Source of the DNA: Bacteroidota bacterium | GTDB lineage: Bacteria > Bacteroidota > Bacteroidia > Chitinophagales > Chitinophagaceae | NCBI GenBank assembly: GCA_023440945.1 | Contig: JAEZRL010000242.1 | Location: 1-5,382 of the forward strand | DNA length: 5,382 nt | Reading direction: 5' to 3' | In this document: piece after piece, positions 1 through 5,382 of the stretch | How positions within the stretch are numbered: position 1 is the stretch's first letter | How the letters are laid out: the number at the start of each line of letters is the position of its first letter | Notes under the pieces: model-generated | Seen by the model: the letters and a program-made list of their open reading frames with translations, nothing else | Told to the model about the DNA's origin: nothing | The model's database searches: none | Translations under genes and position numbers: made by a program

Positions 1-1467
1 GTTGCTGAATATGATGAGAACCTTCTTGAAAAATTCTTTGATGATCCAAACACAATCACGGAAGAAGAAGTACACGAAGCTATCCGCAGAGCAACAATTG
101 ATTTGAGCATTGTTCCAATGATGTGTGGTTCTTCTTTCAAAAACAAAGGTGTACAAACTGCACTCGATGCTGTTTGCCGCTATTTGCCTTCTCCGGTTGA
201 TATTGAGGCTATCACAGGCATAAATCCTGAAACGGGTGAAGAAGTCGTTCGCAAACCAGATGCGAAAGAACCATTTGCTGCTCTGGCTTTTAAAATCATG
301 ACCGATCCTTTTGTTGGCCGTTTAGCCTTCTTCCGTGCTTATTCTGGTCATCTTGATGCTGGTTCTTATGTATTGAATGTAAGAAGCGGTAAAAAAGAAC
401 GCATCAGCCGTATCATGAAGATGTTCGCCAACAAGCAGAATCCGGTAGATTTTATCGAAGCTGGTGATATTGGTGCAGCAGTAGGTTTTAAAGAAATTAA
501 AACAGGTGATACATTGTGTGATGAAAATCATCCTATCACTTTGGAAAACATGTTCATTCCTGAACCGGTTATCGCTATCGCTGTTGAACCAAAAACACAG
601 GCCGATGTTGATAAAATGGGTATCGCTATTTCCAAACTGGTAGAGGAAGATCCTACTTTACGTGTAAACACAGATGAAGATACCGGCCAGACCATCCTTC
701 GCGGTATGGGTGAGTTACACCTTGAGATCATTATTGATCGTATGCGCCGTGAGTTTAAAGTAGAAGTAAACCAAGGTGCACCACAGGTTGCTTATAAAGA
801 AGCTTTTGGAAATACCATCGAACATCGTGAAGTGTTGAAAAAACAATCAGGTGGTCGTGGTAAGTTCGCTGATATTCAATTCGAGATCGGCCCTGCTGAT
901 AAAGATTGGTTAGAAGCAAACTCTGGTAAACATTTCCAGTTTGTAAATGATATTTTTGGTGGTTCCATCCCCAAAGAATTCATTCCCGCTATTCAAAAAG
1001 GTTTTGAAACAGCCATGACCACCGGTGTGTTGGCAGGTTATCCTGTTGAGAGCATGAAAGTAAGAGTGTTTGATGGAAGTTTCCACCAGGTTGACTCTGA
1101 TTCAATGTCATTTGAACTTTGTGCTAAAGCCGGTTTTCGTGAAGCAGGAAGAAAAGCAAAACCTACTTTGCTCGAACCTATCATGAAAGTGGAAGTTGTA
1201 ACACCTGATCAGTACATGGGTGATGTAACTGGTGACCTTAACCGTCGTCGTGGTATGATGGAAGGTATGGACAGCCGTAATAACCTCCAGGTTATTAAAG
1301 CTAAAGTGCCATTAAGTGAAATGTTCGGCTATGTAACGCAGTTACGTTCTCTTTCTTCAGGTCGTGCAACTTCAACAATGGAGTTCTCGAACTATTCCCC
1401 GGCTCCAAATAATATCGCTGAAGAAGTGATTGCAAAGAGCAAAGGCAAAGTGAAAGTAGAAGAATAA
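1..1467 (+). CDS. fusA: Elongation factor G, C-terminal part (5' end outside window)
   Basis: EF-G is the cytoplasmic GTPase that drives tRNA-mRNA translocation on the ribosome and, with RRF, ribosome recycling. The frame is open from base 1 to the TAA at 1465-1467, giving 488 codons. A full EF-G is about 700 residues, so roughly 220 N-terminal residues (most of the GTPase domain) lie upstream of the window. Visible parts, in window residue numbers: the end of the G domain with the G5-type CGSSFKNKG at 42-50; domain II from about 90 to 185; domain III from about 188 to 258; domain IV from about 259, with its SGGRGKFA loop at 283-290 and tip loop DGSFHQVDSDS at 358-368 (H362 matches the translocation-critical tip histidine of E. 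coli EF-G); domain V from about 390, with LLEPIMKVEV, GDLNRRRG and PLSEMFGYVTQLRSLSSGRA. The KKQSGGRGKFADI stretch resembles the main Bacteroidota EF-G. The G1-G4 motifs cannot be checked here. The frame is intact, with no frameshift. The gene is followed by terminators rather than rpsJ. Confidence 0.97.
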   Translation, partial: VAEYDENLLEKFFDDPNTITEEEVHEAIRRATIDLSIVPMMCGSSFKNKGVQTALDAVCRYLPSPVDIEAITGINPETGEEVVRKPDAKEPFAALAFKIMTDPFVGRLAFFRAYSGHLDAGSYVLNVRSGKKERISRIMKMFANKQNPVDFIEAGDIGAAVGFKEIKTGDTLCDENHPITLENMFIPEPVIAIAVEPKTQADVDKMGIAISKLVEEDPTLRVNTDEDTGQTILRGMGELHLEIIIDRMRREFKVEVNQGAPQVAYKEAFGNTIEHREVLKKQSGGRGKFADIQFEIGPADKDWLEANSGKHFQFVNDIFGGSIPKEFIPAIQKGFETAMTTGVLAGYPVESMKVRVFDGSFHQVDSDSMSFELCAKAGFREAGRKAKPTLLEPIMKVEVVTPDQYMGDVTGDLNRRRGMMEGMDSRNNLQVIKAKVPLSEMFGYVTQLRSLSSGRATSTMEFSNYSPAPNNIAEEVIAKSKGKVKVEE

Positions 1468-1475
1468 AAGCACTT

Positions 1476-1502
1476 TTAAATCTTCCTGAAGAGAAGATTT
1501 AA
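1476..1502 (+). other. Hairpin just after the fusA stop codon
   Basis: A perfect 10-bp inverted repeat, TTAAATCTTC (1476-1485) and GAAGATTTAA (1493-1502), encloses a 7-base loop and starts 8 bases after the fusA stop. It is AT-rich and has no T-run behind it, so it is not a stand-alone intrinsic terminator. As RNA it could protect the 3' end of the fusA message or slow polymerase ahead of the real terminator at 1522. The structure is read directly; the role is inferred. Confidence 0.45.
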
Positions 1503-1521
1503 TTAAGGTGCGACATATTAT

Positions 1522-1552
1522 AAAAAAGCCCGTTCACTGAACGGGTTTTTTT
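1522..1552. terminator. Bidirectional intrinsic terminator between fusA and priA
   Basis: The stem is CCCGTTC (1529-1535) and GAACGGG (1539-1545) with an ACT loop. It is flanked by six A's on the left (1522-1527) and seven T's on the right (1546-1552). Read rightward it is a GC-rich hairpin followed by a U-run, terminating fusA about 55 bases after its stop. Read leftward the A-tract becomes a U-run, so the same hairpin can terminate priA about 37 bases after its stop codon. The A and T tracts can also pair and lengthen the stem. The convergent gene arrangement fits a shared terminator. Confidence 0.9.
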
Positions 1553-1589
1553 ATTGCTCAAATGGAAAAATAATAAAAGATAATTTATA

Positions 1590-4079
1590 TTAAATAGGAT
1601 CAACATCGGGAATGATCGTAACAGCCCTGTATCTTTTATTGCTTTGAATAATGGCAGTTTGCTGGCTGATTTGAAGTTTGCACAATTGAATAAGCTGCGC
1701 ATCTTTCGGAAGTTTTATCAACAACTCCCATAAATACTGATTGCGAATGCGATTAACCACAGGTTCTGCAGGCCCGGTAATATTTTGTTTGAAATTATGT
1801 AAACCTTGTATCAACAGGTTTGCCGCTTCTTCCGCGAGGTGACTTTGCCGGTGTTTAAAAGTAATTTGTATAAGGCGTGAAAAAGGGGGATAAAAAAACT
1901 GCCTACGGTTGTTTATTTCAAATTCATACAAATGCTGATAATTATGTTCCTGTACAAACTGCAGAACAGGATGATGCGTGTTGCTGACCTGCACAAGCAC
2001 TTCGCCTTTTGCATGCTTTCTTCCTGCCCTGCCGCTAACTTGTTCCATCAACTGAAAAGCATGTTCATTCACACGGAAATCTGCAAAATTTAAAATAGCA
2101 TCAGCATCTAAAATTCCAACTAAACTAACGTGTTCAAAATCCAACCCTTTTACAACCATCTGGGTTCCGACCAAGATATCAATGCGCCGCTGCTCGAATA
2201 ATTTTATCAGCGCATCATGATCATTTTTACCTTTCACACTATCATAATCCATCCGCGCCACTTTTGCAGAAGAGAACTCTTCTGCTATCATTTCTGCTAT
2301 TTTTTCTGTACCAAAATTCTTTTGTACAAAATAATGACTTCCACAGGCCGCACAAGTGTACATAACCGGATATTGTGTGCCACAGTAATGACAAACTAAT
2401 TTGTTTTTTGCCTTATGCAGCGTTAAACTCACATCGCAATGATTGCATTGTGGAATCCATCCGCAAACACCGCAGATAAGATAAGGCGAATAACCTCTCC
2501 TGTTTTGAAATAATATAACCTGCTGATCTGCTGCGATTGACTTTTCTATCGCTTCTTTCAATGCCGGTGTTATGATCACTTTGTCCTTTGTTTTAGTGAT
2601 CACTTTTTTTGTATCAATGATTTCAATGTTCGGCATCTCTGCATTACCAAAACGTTCGGTAAGTTTTACCAGACCATATTTATTTATCTCGCAGTTATAA
2701 TAACTTTCTATAGACGGTGTAGCACTGCCAAGTAAAACCTTTGCATTAAATAAAGCGGCGTAGTAAATAGCTGCATCTCTTGCATGATAACGTGGGGCAG
2801 GCTCCTGTTGCTTGTAGGAAGTTTCATGCTCTTCGTCGGCAATAACAAGCCCTAGCTCTTTGAAAGGAAGAAACAAAGAGGATCTTGCGCCAAGCACAAC
2901 CTTTGTTTCACCACTTTTTACTTTGTTCCAGATTTCGACCCGTTCGTTTGCATTGAATTTGGAATGATAGATAGCAATGTATCCCCCAAAATGTTTCTGC
3001 AGCCGGCGTATGATTTGAGCAGTCAAAGCAATTTCAGGCAACATGTACAAAACCTGTTTCCCCTGTTTGATGTAATACTCTATCAGCTTGATGTATATCT
3101 GCGTTTTGCCGCTTGAAGTAACACCGTGCAATAAGCAAACCTGCTTTTCATTAAAAACATTCAGCACATCATCCGCAGCTTGTTGCTGCGCATCTGATAA
3201 TTGAAAATCAATAATAATATCTTTTGGCAGCGAATGAATACGATCCATCACTCTTTTTTCTGCTATTAATATTTTTTTATCTATCAGGCCTTTCAGTTGT
3301 GCCGCAGAGGCATTTGATTTTTTCAAAAGCTCCGGTTGTGTTACTTCACCTTCTGTTTTTTGTAGATGAAGAAAAGCAAGTAACAGCTCCATCTGCTTAG
3401 GTGCTTTAGAAGGTTTATTCAGCAGTTCTGCCAGTTTTTCTTCGTTGTGATAATCTGAATGCAGCTCGATGTAAGTTTGCGTTTTTTCTTTGTATTTTTC
3501 TTTTAGTTCTTCCCATACATAACAAACTTTTTTATCAATCAGTCTTTTTATTACAGGATAAACATGTGAAGCATCGAGTATTTGCTGCACCTCTGATAAA
3601 CGCAATTCTTTCTTTATGTTTAATGCCTCTGCCACTAAAAATTCTTCATCATTCAAATCATTGAAATCTTCCCCTCTTTCTTCATTCCATATCAAAATAG
3701 TTTCGCTTGATAATTTCAAATTTGCCGGTATGGCAGCCTGCATCACTTCACCTTCCGTGCACATATAATAGTTGGCTATCCATTCCCATAATTGCAGTTG
3801 CTGCGGATAAAGTAAAGGCTCATTGTCGAGTACATTTAAAACCGGCTTTGGATCAAATGCGGCAGGTTTTTCCGAAAAAATTCTTTTTACAATGCCTGTA
3901 TATTTTTTATTGCGAAGTGATACTTCCACACGAATGCCTGGTTGTATTTTGTTCTGCAGATGTTCAGGAACAGACCATGTATAATTTTGAGGAAGGAATA
4001 ATGGGATAATGATTTCTGCAAAAACACTTACATCCCTTGAAGGGGAGTTATTGGAAGCATATAATTTCGAAGCATTCAT
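1590..4079 (-). CDS. priA: Primosomal protein N' (replication restart helicase PriA)
   Basis: PriA is a 3'-5' superfamily 2 DNA helicase that recognises stalled forks and D-loops and starts reloading of the replicative helicase. The predicted protein is 829 residues; E. coli PriA is 732. Domains: an N-terminal 3'-DNA-binding domain beginning about residue 19 (VFAEIIIPLFLP, then PGIRVEVSLRNKKYTGIV); a probable winged-helix linker at about 120-290; helicase lobe 1 with Walker A GVTSSGKT (319-326, Lys325), Walker B DEEH (415-418) and motif III GSATP (451-455). Next comes a zinc-binding insert with four cysteine pairs (C536/C539, C545/C548, C563/C566, C576/C579). Helicase lobe 2 has motif V GTQMVVKGLDF (638-648) and motif VI QLMEQVSGRAGR (676-687). 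The family-typical C-terminus is PDVDPI. All catalytic and zinc ligands are present, so it should be functional. The ATG at 4079 is the only usable start before the conserved domain (no in-frame ATG, GTG or TTG between it and residue 19) and leaves an 18-residue leader. No Shine-Dalgarno sequence is seen. It lies 23 bp downstream of plsC on the same strand. Confidence 0.97.
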   Translation of the reverse strand: MNASKLYASNNSPSRDVSVFAEIIIPLFLPQNYTWSVPEHLQNKIQPGIRVEVSLRNKKYTGIVKRIFSEKPAAFDPKPVLNVLDNEPLLYPQQLQLWEWIANYYMCTEGEVMQAAIPANLKLSSETILIWNEERGEDFNDLNDEEFLVAEALNIKKELRLSEVQQILDASHVYPVIKRLIDKKVCYVWEELKEKYKEKTQTYIELHSDYHNEEKLAELLNKPSKAPKQMELLLAFLHLQKTEGEVTQPELLKKSNASAAQLKGLIDKKILIAEKRVMDRIHSLPKDIIIDFQLSDAQQQAADDVLNVFNEKQVCLLHGVTSSGKTQIYIKLIEYYIKQGKQVLYMLPEIALTAQIIRRLQKHFGGYIAIYHSKFNANERVEIWNKVKSGETKVVLGARSSLFLPFKELGLVIADEEHETSYKQQEPAPRYHARDAAIYYAALFNAKVLLGSATPSIESYYNCEINKYGLVKLTERFGNAEMPNIEIIDTKKVITKTKDKVIITPALKEAIEKSIAADQQVILFQNRRGYSPYLICGVCGWIPQCNHCDVSLTLHKAKNKLVCHYCGTQYPVMYTCAACGSHYFVQKNFGTEKIAEMIAEEFSSAKVARMDYDSVKGKNDHDALIKLFEQRRIDILVGTQMVVKGLDFEHVSLVGILDADAILNFADFRVNEHAFQLMEQVSGRAGRKHAKGEVLVQVSNTHHPVLQFVQEHNYQHLYEFEINNRRQFFYPPFSRLIQITFKHRQSHLAEEAANLLIQGLHNFKQNITGPAEPVVNRIRNQYLWELLIKLPKDAQLIQLCKLQISQQTAIIQSNKRYRAVTIIPDVDPI

Positions 4080-4102
4080 ATAACGCGAATATAACTTACT
4101 CT

Positions 4103-4861
4103 TTATTCCCCTTGGCAGGCCGAGTACTTTCTCAATCCTTCTTCCATAATACCATGCACCTTTTGTTTCAACGCAATTACATCTTTCATGGTATAACCTT
4201 CAACAGGAATTTCGGTCATATATACAATCCGGCTCTTGCCAGGCGTTAATTCAAAAAAACCGCGATAGTGCATGCGCTGATGCGTGTCTAAAAAAAGCAA
4301 AGGTTTGATGGGTGTTTGTGTTTCAATGGCAATGCGGAAGGCTCCTTCGTAAAATTCCTTTAAAGGCTTGCCTGTCTCGTTAAATGTTCCTTCAGGAAAA
4401 ATGAAAATAGAGATGCCATGTTTTAGTGAGGCTTTCAACGCCCTTACACTTTTTGCTCTTTTTTCTGGACTACTCCTGTCAACCACTACAACTGCCATTC
4501 GGTATATTAAACCAAATACCGGGTATTTTACCATTTCGTATTTTCCCAGTACACGTATCGGCTGATGCAATCCCCGAACAATGGCAGGTATATCCATATA
4601 AGAAATATGATTAGCAACAAAAATATATTGATGGTTACGGCTATGCGGTGCCTCGTAAATTTCTTTGTGATGCACACCTATCAATCCATACCATACTCTT
4701 GCCCATATATTGCAAATACGGTAAACAAGATTACCACCTTTTATTTTTCCAAAAAGTGAAGCGATCAATACAAACACTAGCGCAATAAACATTAAAAGAA
4801 TAAACAACAATAATGCATAGATGCAATAGATGTGCTGTAGTAGCCGAAGTATTTTTTTCAT
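4103..4861 (-). CDS. plsC: 1-acyl-sn-glycerol-3-phosphate acyltransferase (PlsC family)
   Basis: PlsC-type enzymes acylate the sn-2 position of lysophosphatidic acid to give phosphatidic acid, the precursor of membrane phospholipids, at the inner face of the cytoplasmic membrane. The protein is 252 residues, normal for the family. It starts with a short basic end (MKK) and a hydrophobic membrane segment at about 12-36. The acyltransferase motifs follow in order: NHISYMD with the catalytic H-X4-D pair (His85, Asp90); motif II region GKYEMVKYPVFG (106-117) with VVVVDRSSPEKR behind it; FPEGT (155-159), which binds the phosphate of the acceptor; and TPIKPLLF (182-190). The ATG at 4861 is preferred because it gives a complete positive-inside membrane anchor; the next Met (residue 24) would cut through it. 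No Shine-Dalgarno sequence precedes it, as is usual in Bacteroidota. The exact substrate cannot be proved from motifs: relatives acylate lyso-ornithine lipids or other lysophospholipids. It is the probable first gene of a plsC-priA transcript. Confidence 0.9.
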   Translation of the reverse strand: MKKILRLLQHIYCIYALLLFILLMFIALVFVLIASLFGKIKGGNLVYRICNIWARVWYGLIGVHHKEIYEAPHSRNHQYIFVANHISYMDIPAIVRGLHQPIRVLGKYEMVKYPVFGLIYRMAVVVVDRSSPEKRAKSVRALKASLKHGISIFIFPEGTFNETGKPLKEFYEGAFRIAIETQTPIKPLLFLDTHQRMHYRGFFELTPGKSRIVYMTEIPVEGYTMKDVIALKQKVHGIMEEGLRKYSACQGE

Positions 4862-5050
4862 TGGAAGTTTGAAGCAACTAAGATAAGCAAGTGGGGAAAT
4901 ATTATGCTACCAGCGATAATGCAGATGGCATCTTCGTAGTGTCACTCACTTCAACGCTTTGTATTTATTGAGCAAAAATTTCAAACAATAAGTTATTCAT
5001 TTAAAATAATGTTCAATTTTAGTTATAGGTATATTTTTTATCAAGATGAA
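4862..5050. other. AT-rich divergent intergenic stretch, no gene seen
   Basis: This lies between the plsC start (leftward) and the rightward promoters. Neither strand shows a convincing coding frame. The leftward promoter for plsC should be here, but I found no good TTTG/TAnnTTTG pair on the minus strand; the nearest candidates are imperfect. A small near-palindrome AGATG-G-CATCT (about 4923-4933) is the only symmetric element noted, and it is too short to interpret. Confidence 0.5.
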
Positions 5051-5125
5051 TTTTCTTATACTTCATCCCTTTATACTTCTTTTCTTCAACAGTTTGTTAA
5101 ACACTTTTCTTTTCTCCAAAAAACC
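5051..5125 (+). promoter_or_regulatory. AT- and pyrimidine-rich tract upstream of promoter P1, possible UP-like region
   Basis: Bases 5051-5120 are about three-quarters pyrimidine on this strand, with repeated T-runs such as TTTTCTT and CACTTTTCTTTTCTCC. The tract ends immediately upstream of the -33 element of P1. Strong rRNA promoters often carry AT-rich tracts there that contact the RNA polymerase alpha subunits. The composition is visible; the role as an UP-like element is inferred. Confidence 0.3.
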
Positions 5126-5156
5126 TTTGCAGGAGATATACTCTTTCTTATCTTTG
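5126..5156 (+). promoter_or_regulatory. Bacteroidota-type promoter P1 (TTTG-N19-TATCTTTG)
   Basis: A -33 element TTTG (5126-5129) is separated by 19 bp from a -7 element TATCTTTG (5149-5156). This matches the known Bacteroidota primary-sigma consensus TTTG / TAnnTTTG at every specified position. Transcription would run rightward, starting near 5160-5165, into a purine-rich leader with no ATG-initiated reading frame. The nearest leftward gene, plsC, is on the other strand, so the promoter serves something beyond the right edge. It is judged a likely rrn P1 because a second promoter and boxA-like elements follow. Confidence 0.75.
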
Positions 5157-5178
5157 CGACCGCTTTAGAAAAAAGGGA

Positions 5179-5190
5179 AGTTCTTTAAAA
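5179..5190 (+). promoter_or_regulatory. boxA-like antitermination element
   Basis: AGTTCTTTAAAA lies about 15-20 bases downstream of the predicted P1 start. Its GTTCTTTAAAA core matches E. coli rrn boxA (GCTCTTTAACA) at 9 of 11 positions. In rRNA leaders boxA RNA is bound by NusB and NusE (ribosomal protein S10) to make polymerase resistant to Rho. GTTCTTTGA-type sequences are common in Bacteroidota rRNA leaders. The match is seen directly; the function is inferred. Confidence 0.55.
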
Positions 5191-5255
5191 GGTTGAGGTA
5201 AGGAAGAGGCAGTGGGAAGGGGTGAAGTGAGGGTTAAGAAGTAGGAAAAGAGGGT

Positions 5256-5286
5256 AGCCAAAAAAAGTTTGAAAAACAATTTGGCT
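5256..5286 (+). other. Inverted repeat AGCCAAA / TTTGGCT in the leader, overlapping the P2 -33 element
   Basis: Arms AGCCAAA (5256-5262) and TTTGGCT (5280-5286) are perfectly complementary around a 17-base, A-rich loop. The right arm contains the TTTG that forms the -33 element of the downstream promoter. In a P1 transcript this could fold as a 7-bp hairpin; in DNA it could be a weak operator. It may also be chance. Confidence 0.3.
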
Positions 5287-5311
5287 GATAAGTGGAAGGC
5301 GCTTACCTTCG
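5280..5311 (+). promoter_or_regulatory. Bacteroidota-type promoter P2 (TTTG-N20-TACCTTCG)
   Basis: TTTG at 5280-5283 is separated by 20 bp from TACCTTCG at 5304-5311, one mismatch (C for T) from TAnnTTTG. It lies 155 bp behind P1 in the same orientation. The sequence after it (GCAGCCCGTTT) resembles that after P1 (GCGACCGCTTT), which suggests a repeated promoter plus initial-transcribed-region module. CCC/TTT and AAAGGG at 5314-5332 can form a small bulged hairpin at the 5' end of the P2 transcript. Tandem P1/P2 promoters are usual for rRNA operons. Confidence 0.55.
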
Positions 5312-5350
5312 CAGCCCGTTTGAAGGAAAGGGTGTTAAAAAAGAGAGACA

Positions 5351-5363
5351 AGGTCATTGAAAG
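5351..5363 (+). promoter_or_regulatory. Second, weaker boxA-like element
   Basis: AGGTCATTGAAAG follows P2 by about 40 bases. It aligns with the first boxA-like element (AGTTCTTTAAAAGG) at most positions and resembles the GTTCATTGA sequences often found ahead of 16S rRNA in Bacteroidota. The match to canonical boxA is weaker than that at 5179, so this is tentative. Confidence 0.35.
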
Positions 5364-5382
5364 AAGGGTTAGCAGAAGAGGG

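Larger units (their letters stand above)
5160..5382 (+). other. Predicted rRNA operon leader (16S gene expected just past the window edge)
   Basis: From the P1 start region to the window edge there is no ATG on the + strand, no ribosome binding site followed by a start, and no recognisable protein. Composition is extreme: bases 5191-5250 are about 83% purine with a single C. The stretch contains a boxA-like motif close behind P1, a second promoter, and a second boxA-like motif near the edge. Tandem promoters with boxA in a non-coding leader are typical of ribosomal RNA operons. The start of 16S rRNA (its conserved AGAGTTTGATC-type 5' end) is not reached, so a tRNA operon or another strong stable-RNA gene remains possible. 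Confidence 0.6.

Noticed and set aside
103..1467. A separate shorter gene starting at the internal TTG codon at 103
   Set aside because: The frame is open and EF-G-like all the way to base 1, so the TTG is an internal leucine codon and the true start lies upstream of the window.
1465..1478. Short inverted repeat TAAAAG-CA-CTTTTA at the fusA stop codon
   Set aside because: The two-base loop is too tight to fold and the arms are AT-rich; the neighbouring 10-bp stem is the better structure.
3707..4009. A 100-residue plus-strand open frame inside priA
   Set aside because: It lies wholly antisense to a well-conserved helicase gene, has no recognisable domain, and has no promoter or ribosome binding site of note.
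4103..4765. Several short plus-strand open frames opposite plsC
   Set aside because: They overlap each other and run antisense to a gene with clear HX4D and FPEGT motifs, so they are shadows.
4878..4885. TATCTTAG on the minus strand just upstream of plsC, resembling TAnnTTTG
   Set aside because: There is no TTTG or TTG at 17-23 bp upstream, and it would leave almost no untranslated leader.
4982..5016. Possible plsC promoter on the minus strand (TTG, 23 bp, TATTGTTTG)
   Set aside because: The -7 element has an extra base between TA and TTTG and the spacing is at the long limit; in such AT-rich DNA this is easily chance.
5148..5357. A 69-residue minus-strand open frame across the leader
   Set aside because: It is a by-product of the purine-rich + strand (few stop codons in its complement), is low-complexity in F, L, S and P, and lies opposite the predicted promoters and boxA elements.
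1..5382. CRISPR arrays, insertion sequences, tRNA genes, or phage/defence genes
   Set aside because: I found no spaced direct repeats, transposase-like protein, tRNA cloverleaf or defence domain on either strand; all protein genes are housekeeping.

Overview
The window is a piece of a Bacteroidota chromosome, most likely Chitinophagia/Sphingobacteriia-like. The lineage call rests on four things. The putative promoters have the Bacteroidota housekeeping-sigma form (TTTG, 19-20 bp, TAnnTTTG) rather than TTGACA/TATAAT. The two visible start codons have no Shine-Dalgarno sequence at a normal distance. Base composition is moderately AT-rich. The EF-G and PriA proteins read as Bacteroidota-type. 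The family-level placement is an impression from the sequence, not a search result.

Layout, left to right. Positions 1-1467 (+) hold the C-terminal 488 codons of fusA (elongation factor G), which enters from outside the window. A hairpin directly after its stop codon and a symmetrical terminator at about 1522-1552 close the transcript. Converging on it from the right is a minus-strand pair, plsC (4861-4103) followed 23 bp later by priA (4079-1590). These are an integral-membrane 1-acylglycerol-3-phosphate acyltransferase and the primosomal replication-restart helicase, and they probably share one transcript. The fusA/priA terminator has an A-tract on one side and a T-tract on the other, so it should stop transcription from both directions.

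The last 520 bp contain no protein gene. The region starts as an AT-rich, increasingly pyrimidine-rich stretch. It then shows two tandem, rightward-facing, near-consensus Bacteroidota promoters (TATCTTTG ending at 5156, TACCTTCG ending at 5311). Each is followed by a strongly purine-rich leader with a boxA-like element (about 5179-5190 and, weaker, 5351-5363). This is the architecture expected of a ribosomal RNA operon leader, with 16S rRNA predicted to begin just beyond the right edge. The 16S gene itself is not in the window, so this is an inference.

The protein genes are housekeeping (translation elongation, fork restart, phospholipid synthesis). I see no mobile element, CRISPR array, tRNA, toxin-antitoxin or defence gene, and no previously undescribed protein system. 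The parts most worth a second look are the right-hand tandem-promoter/leader region and the fact that fusA is not followed by rpsJ.
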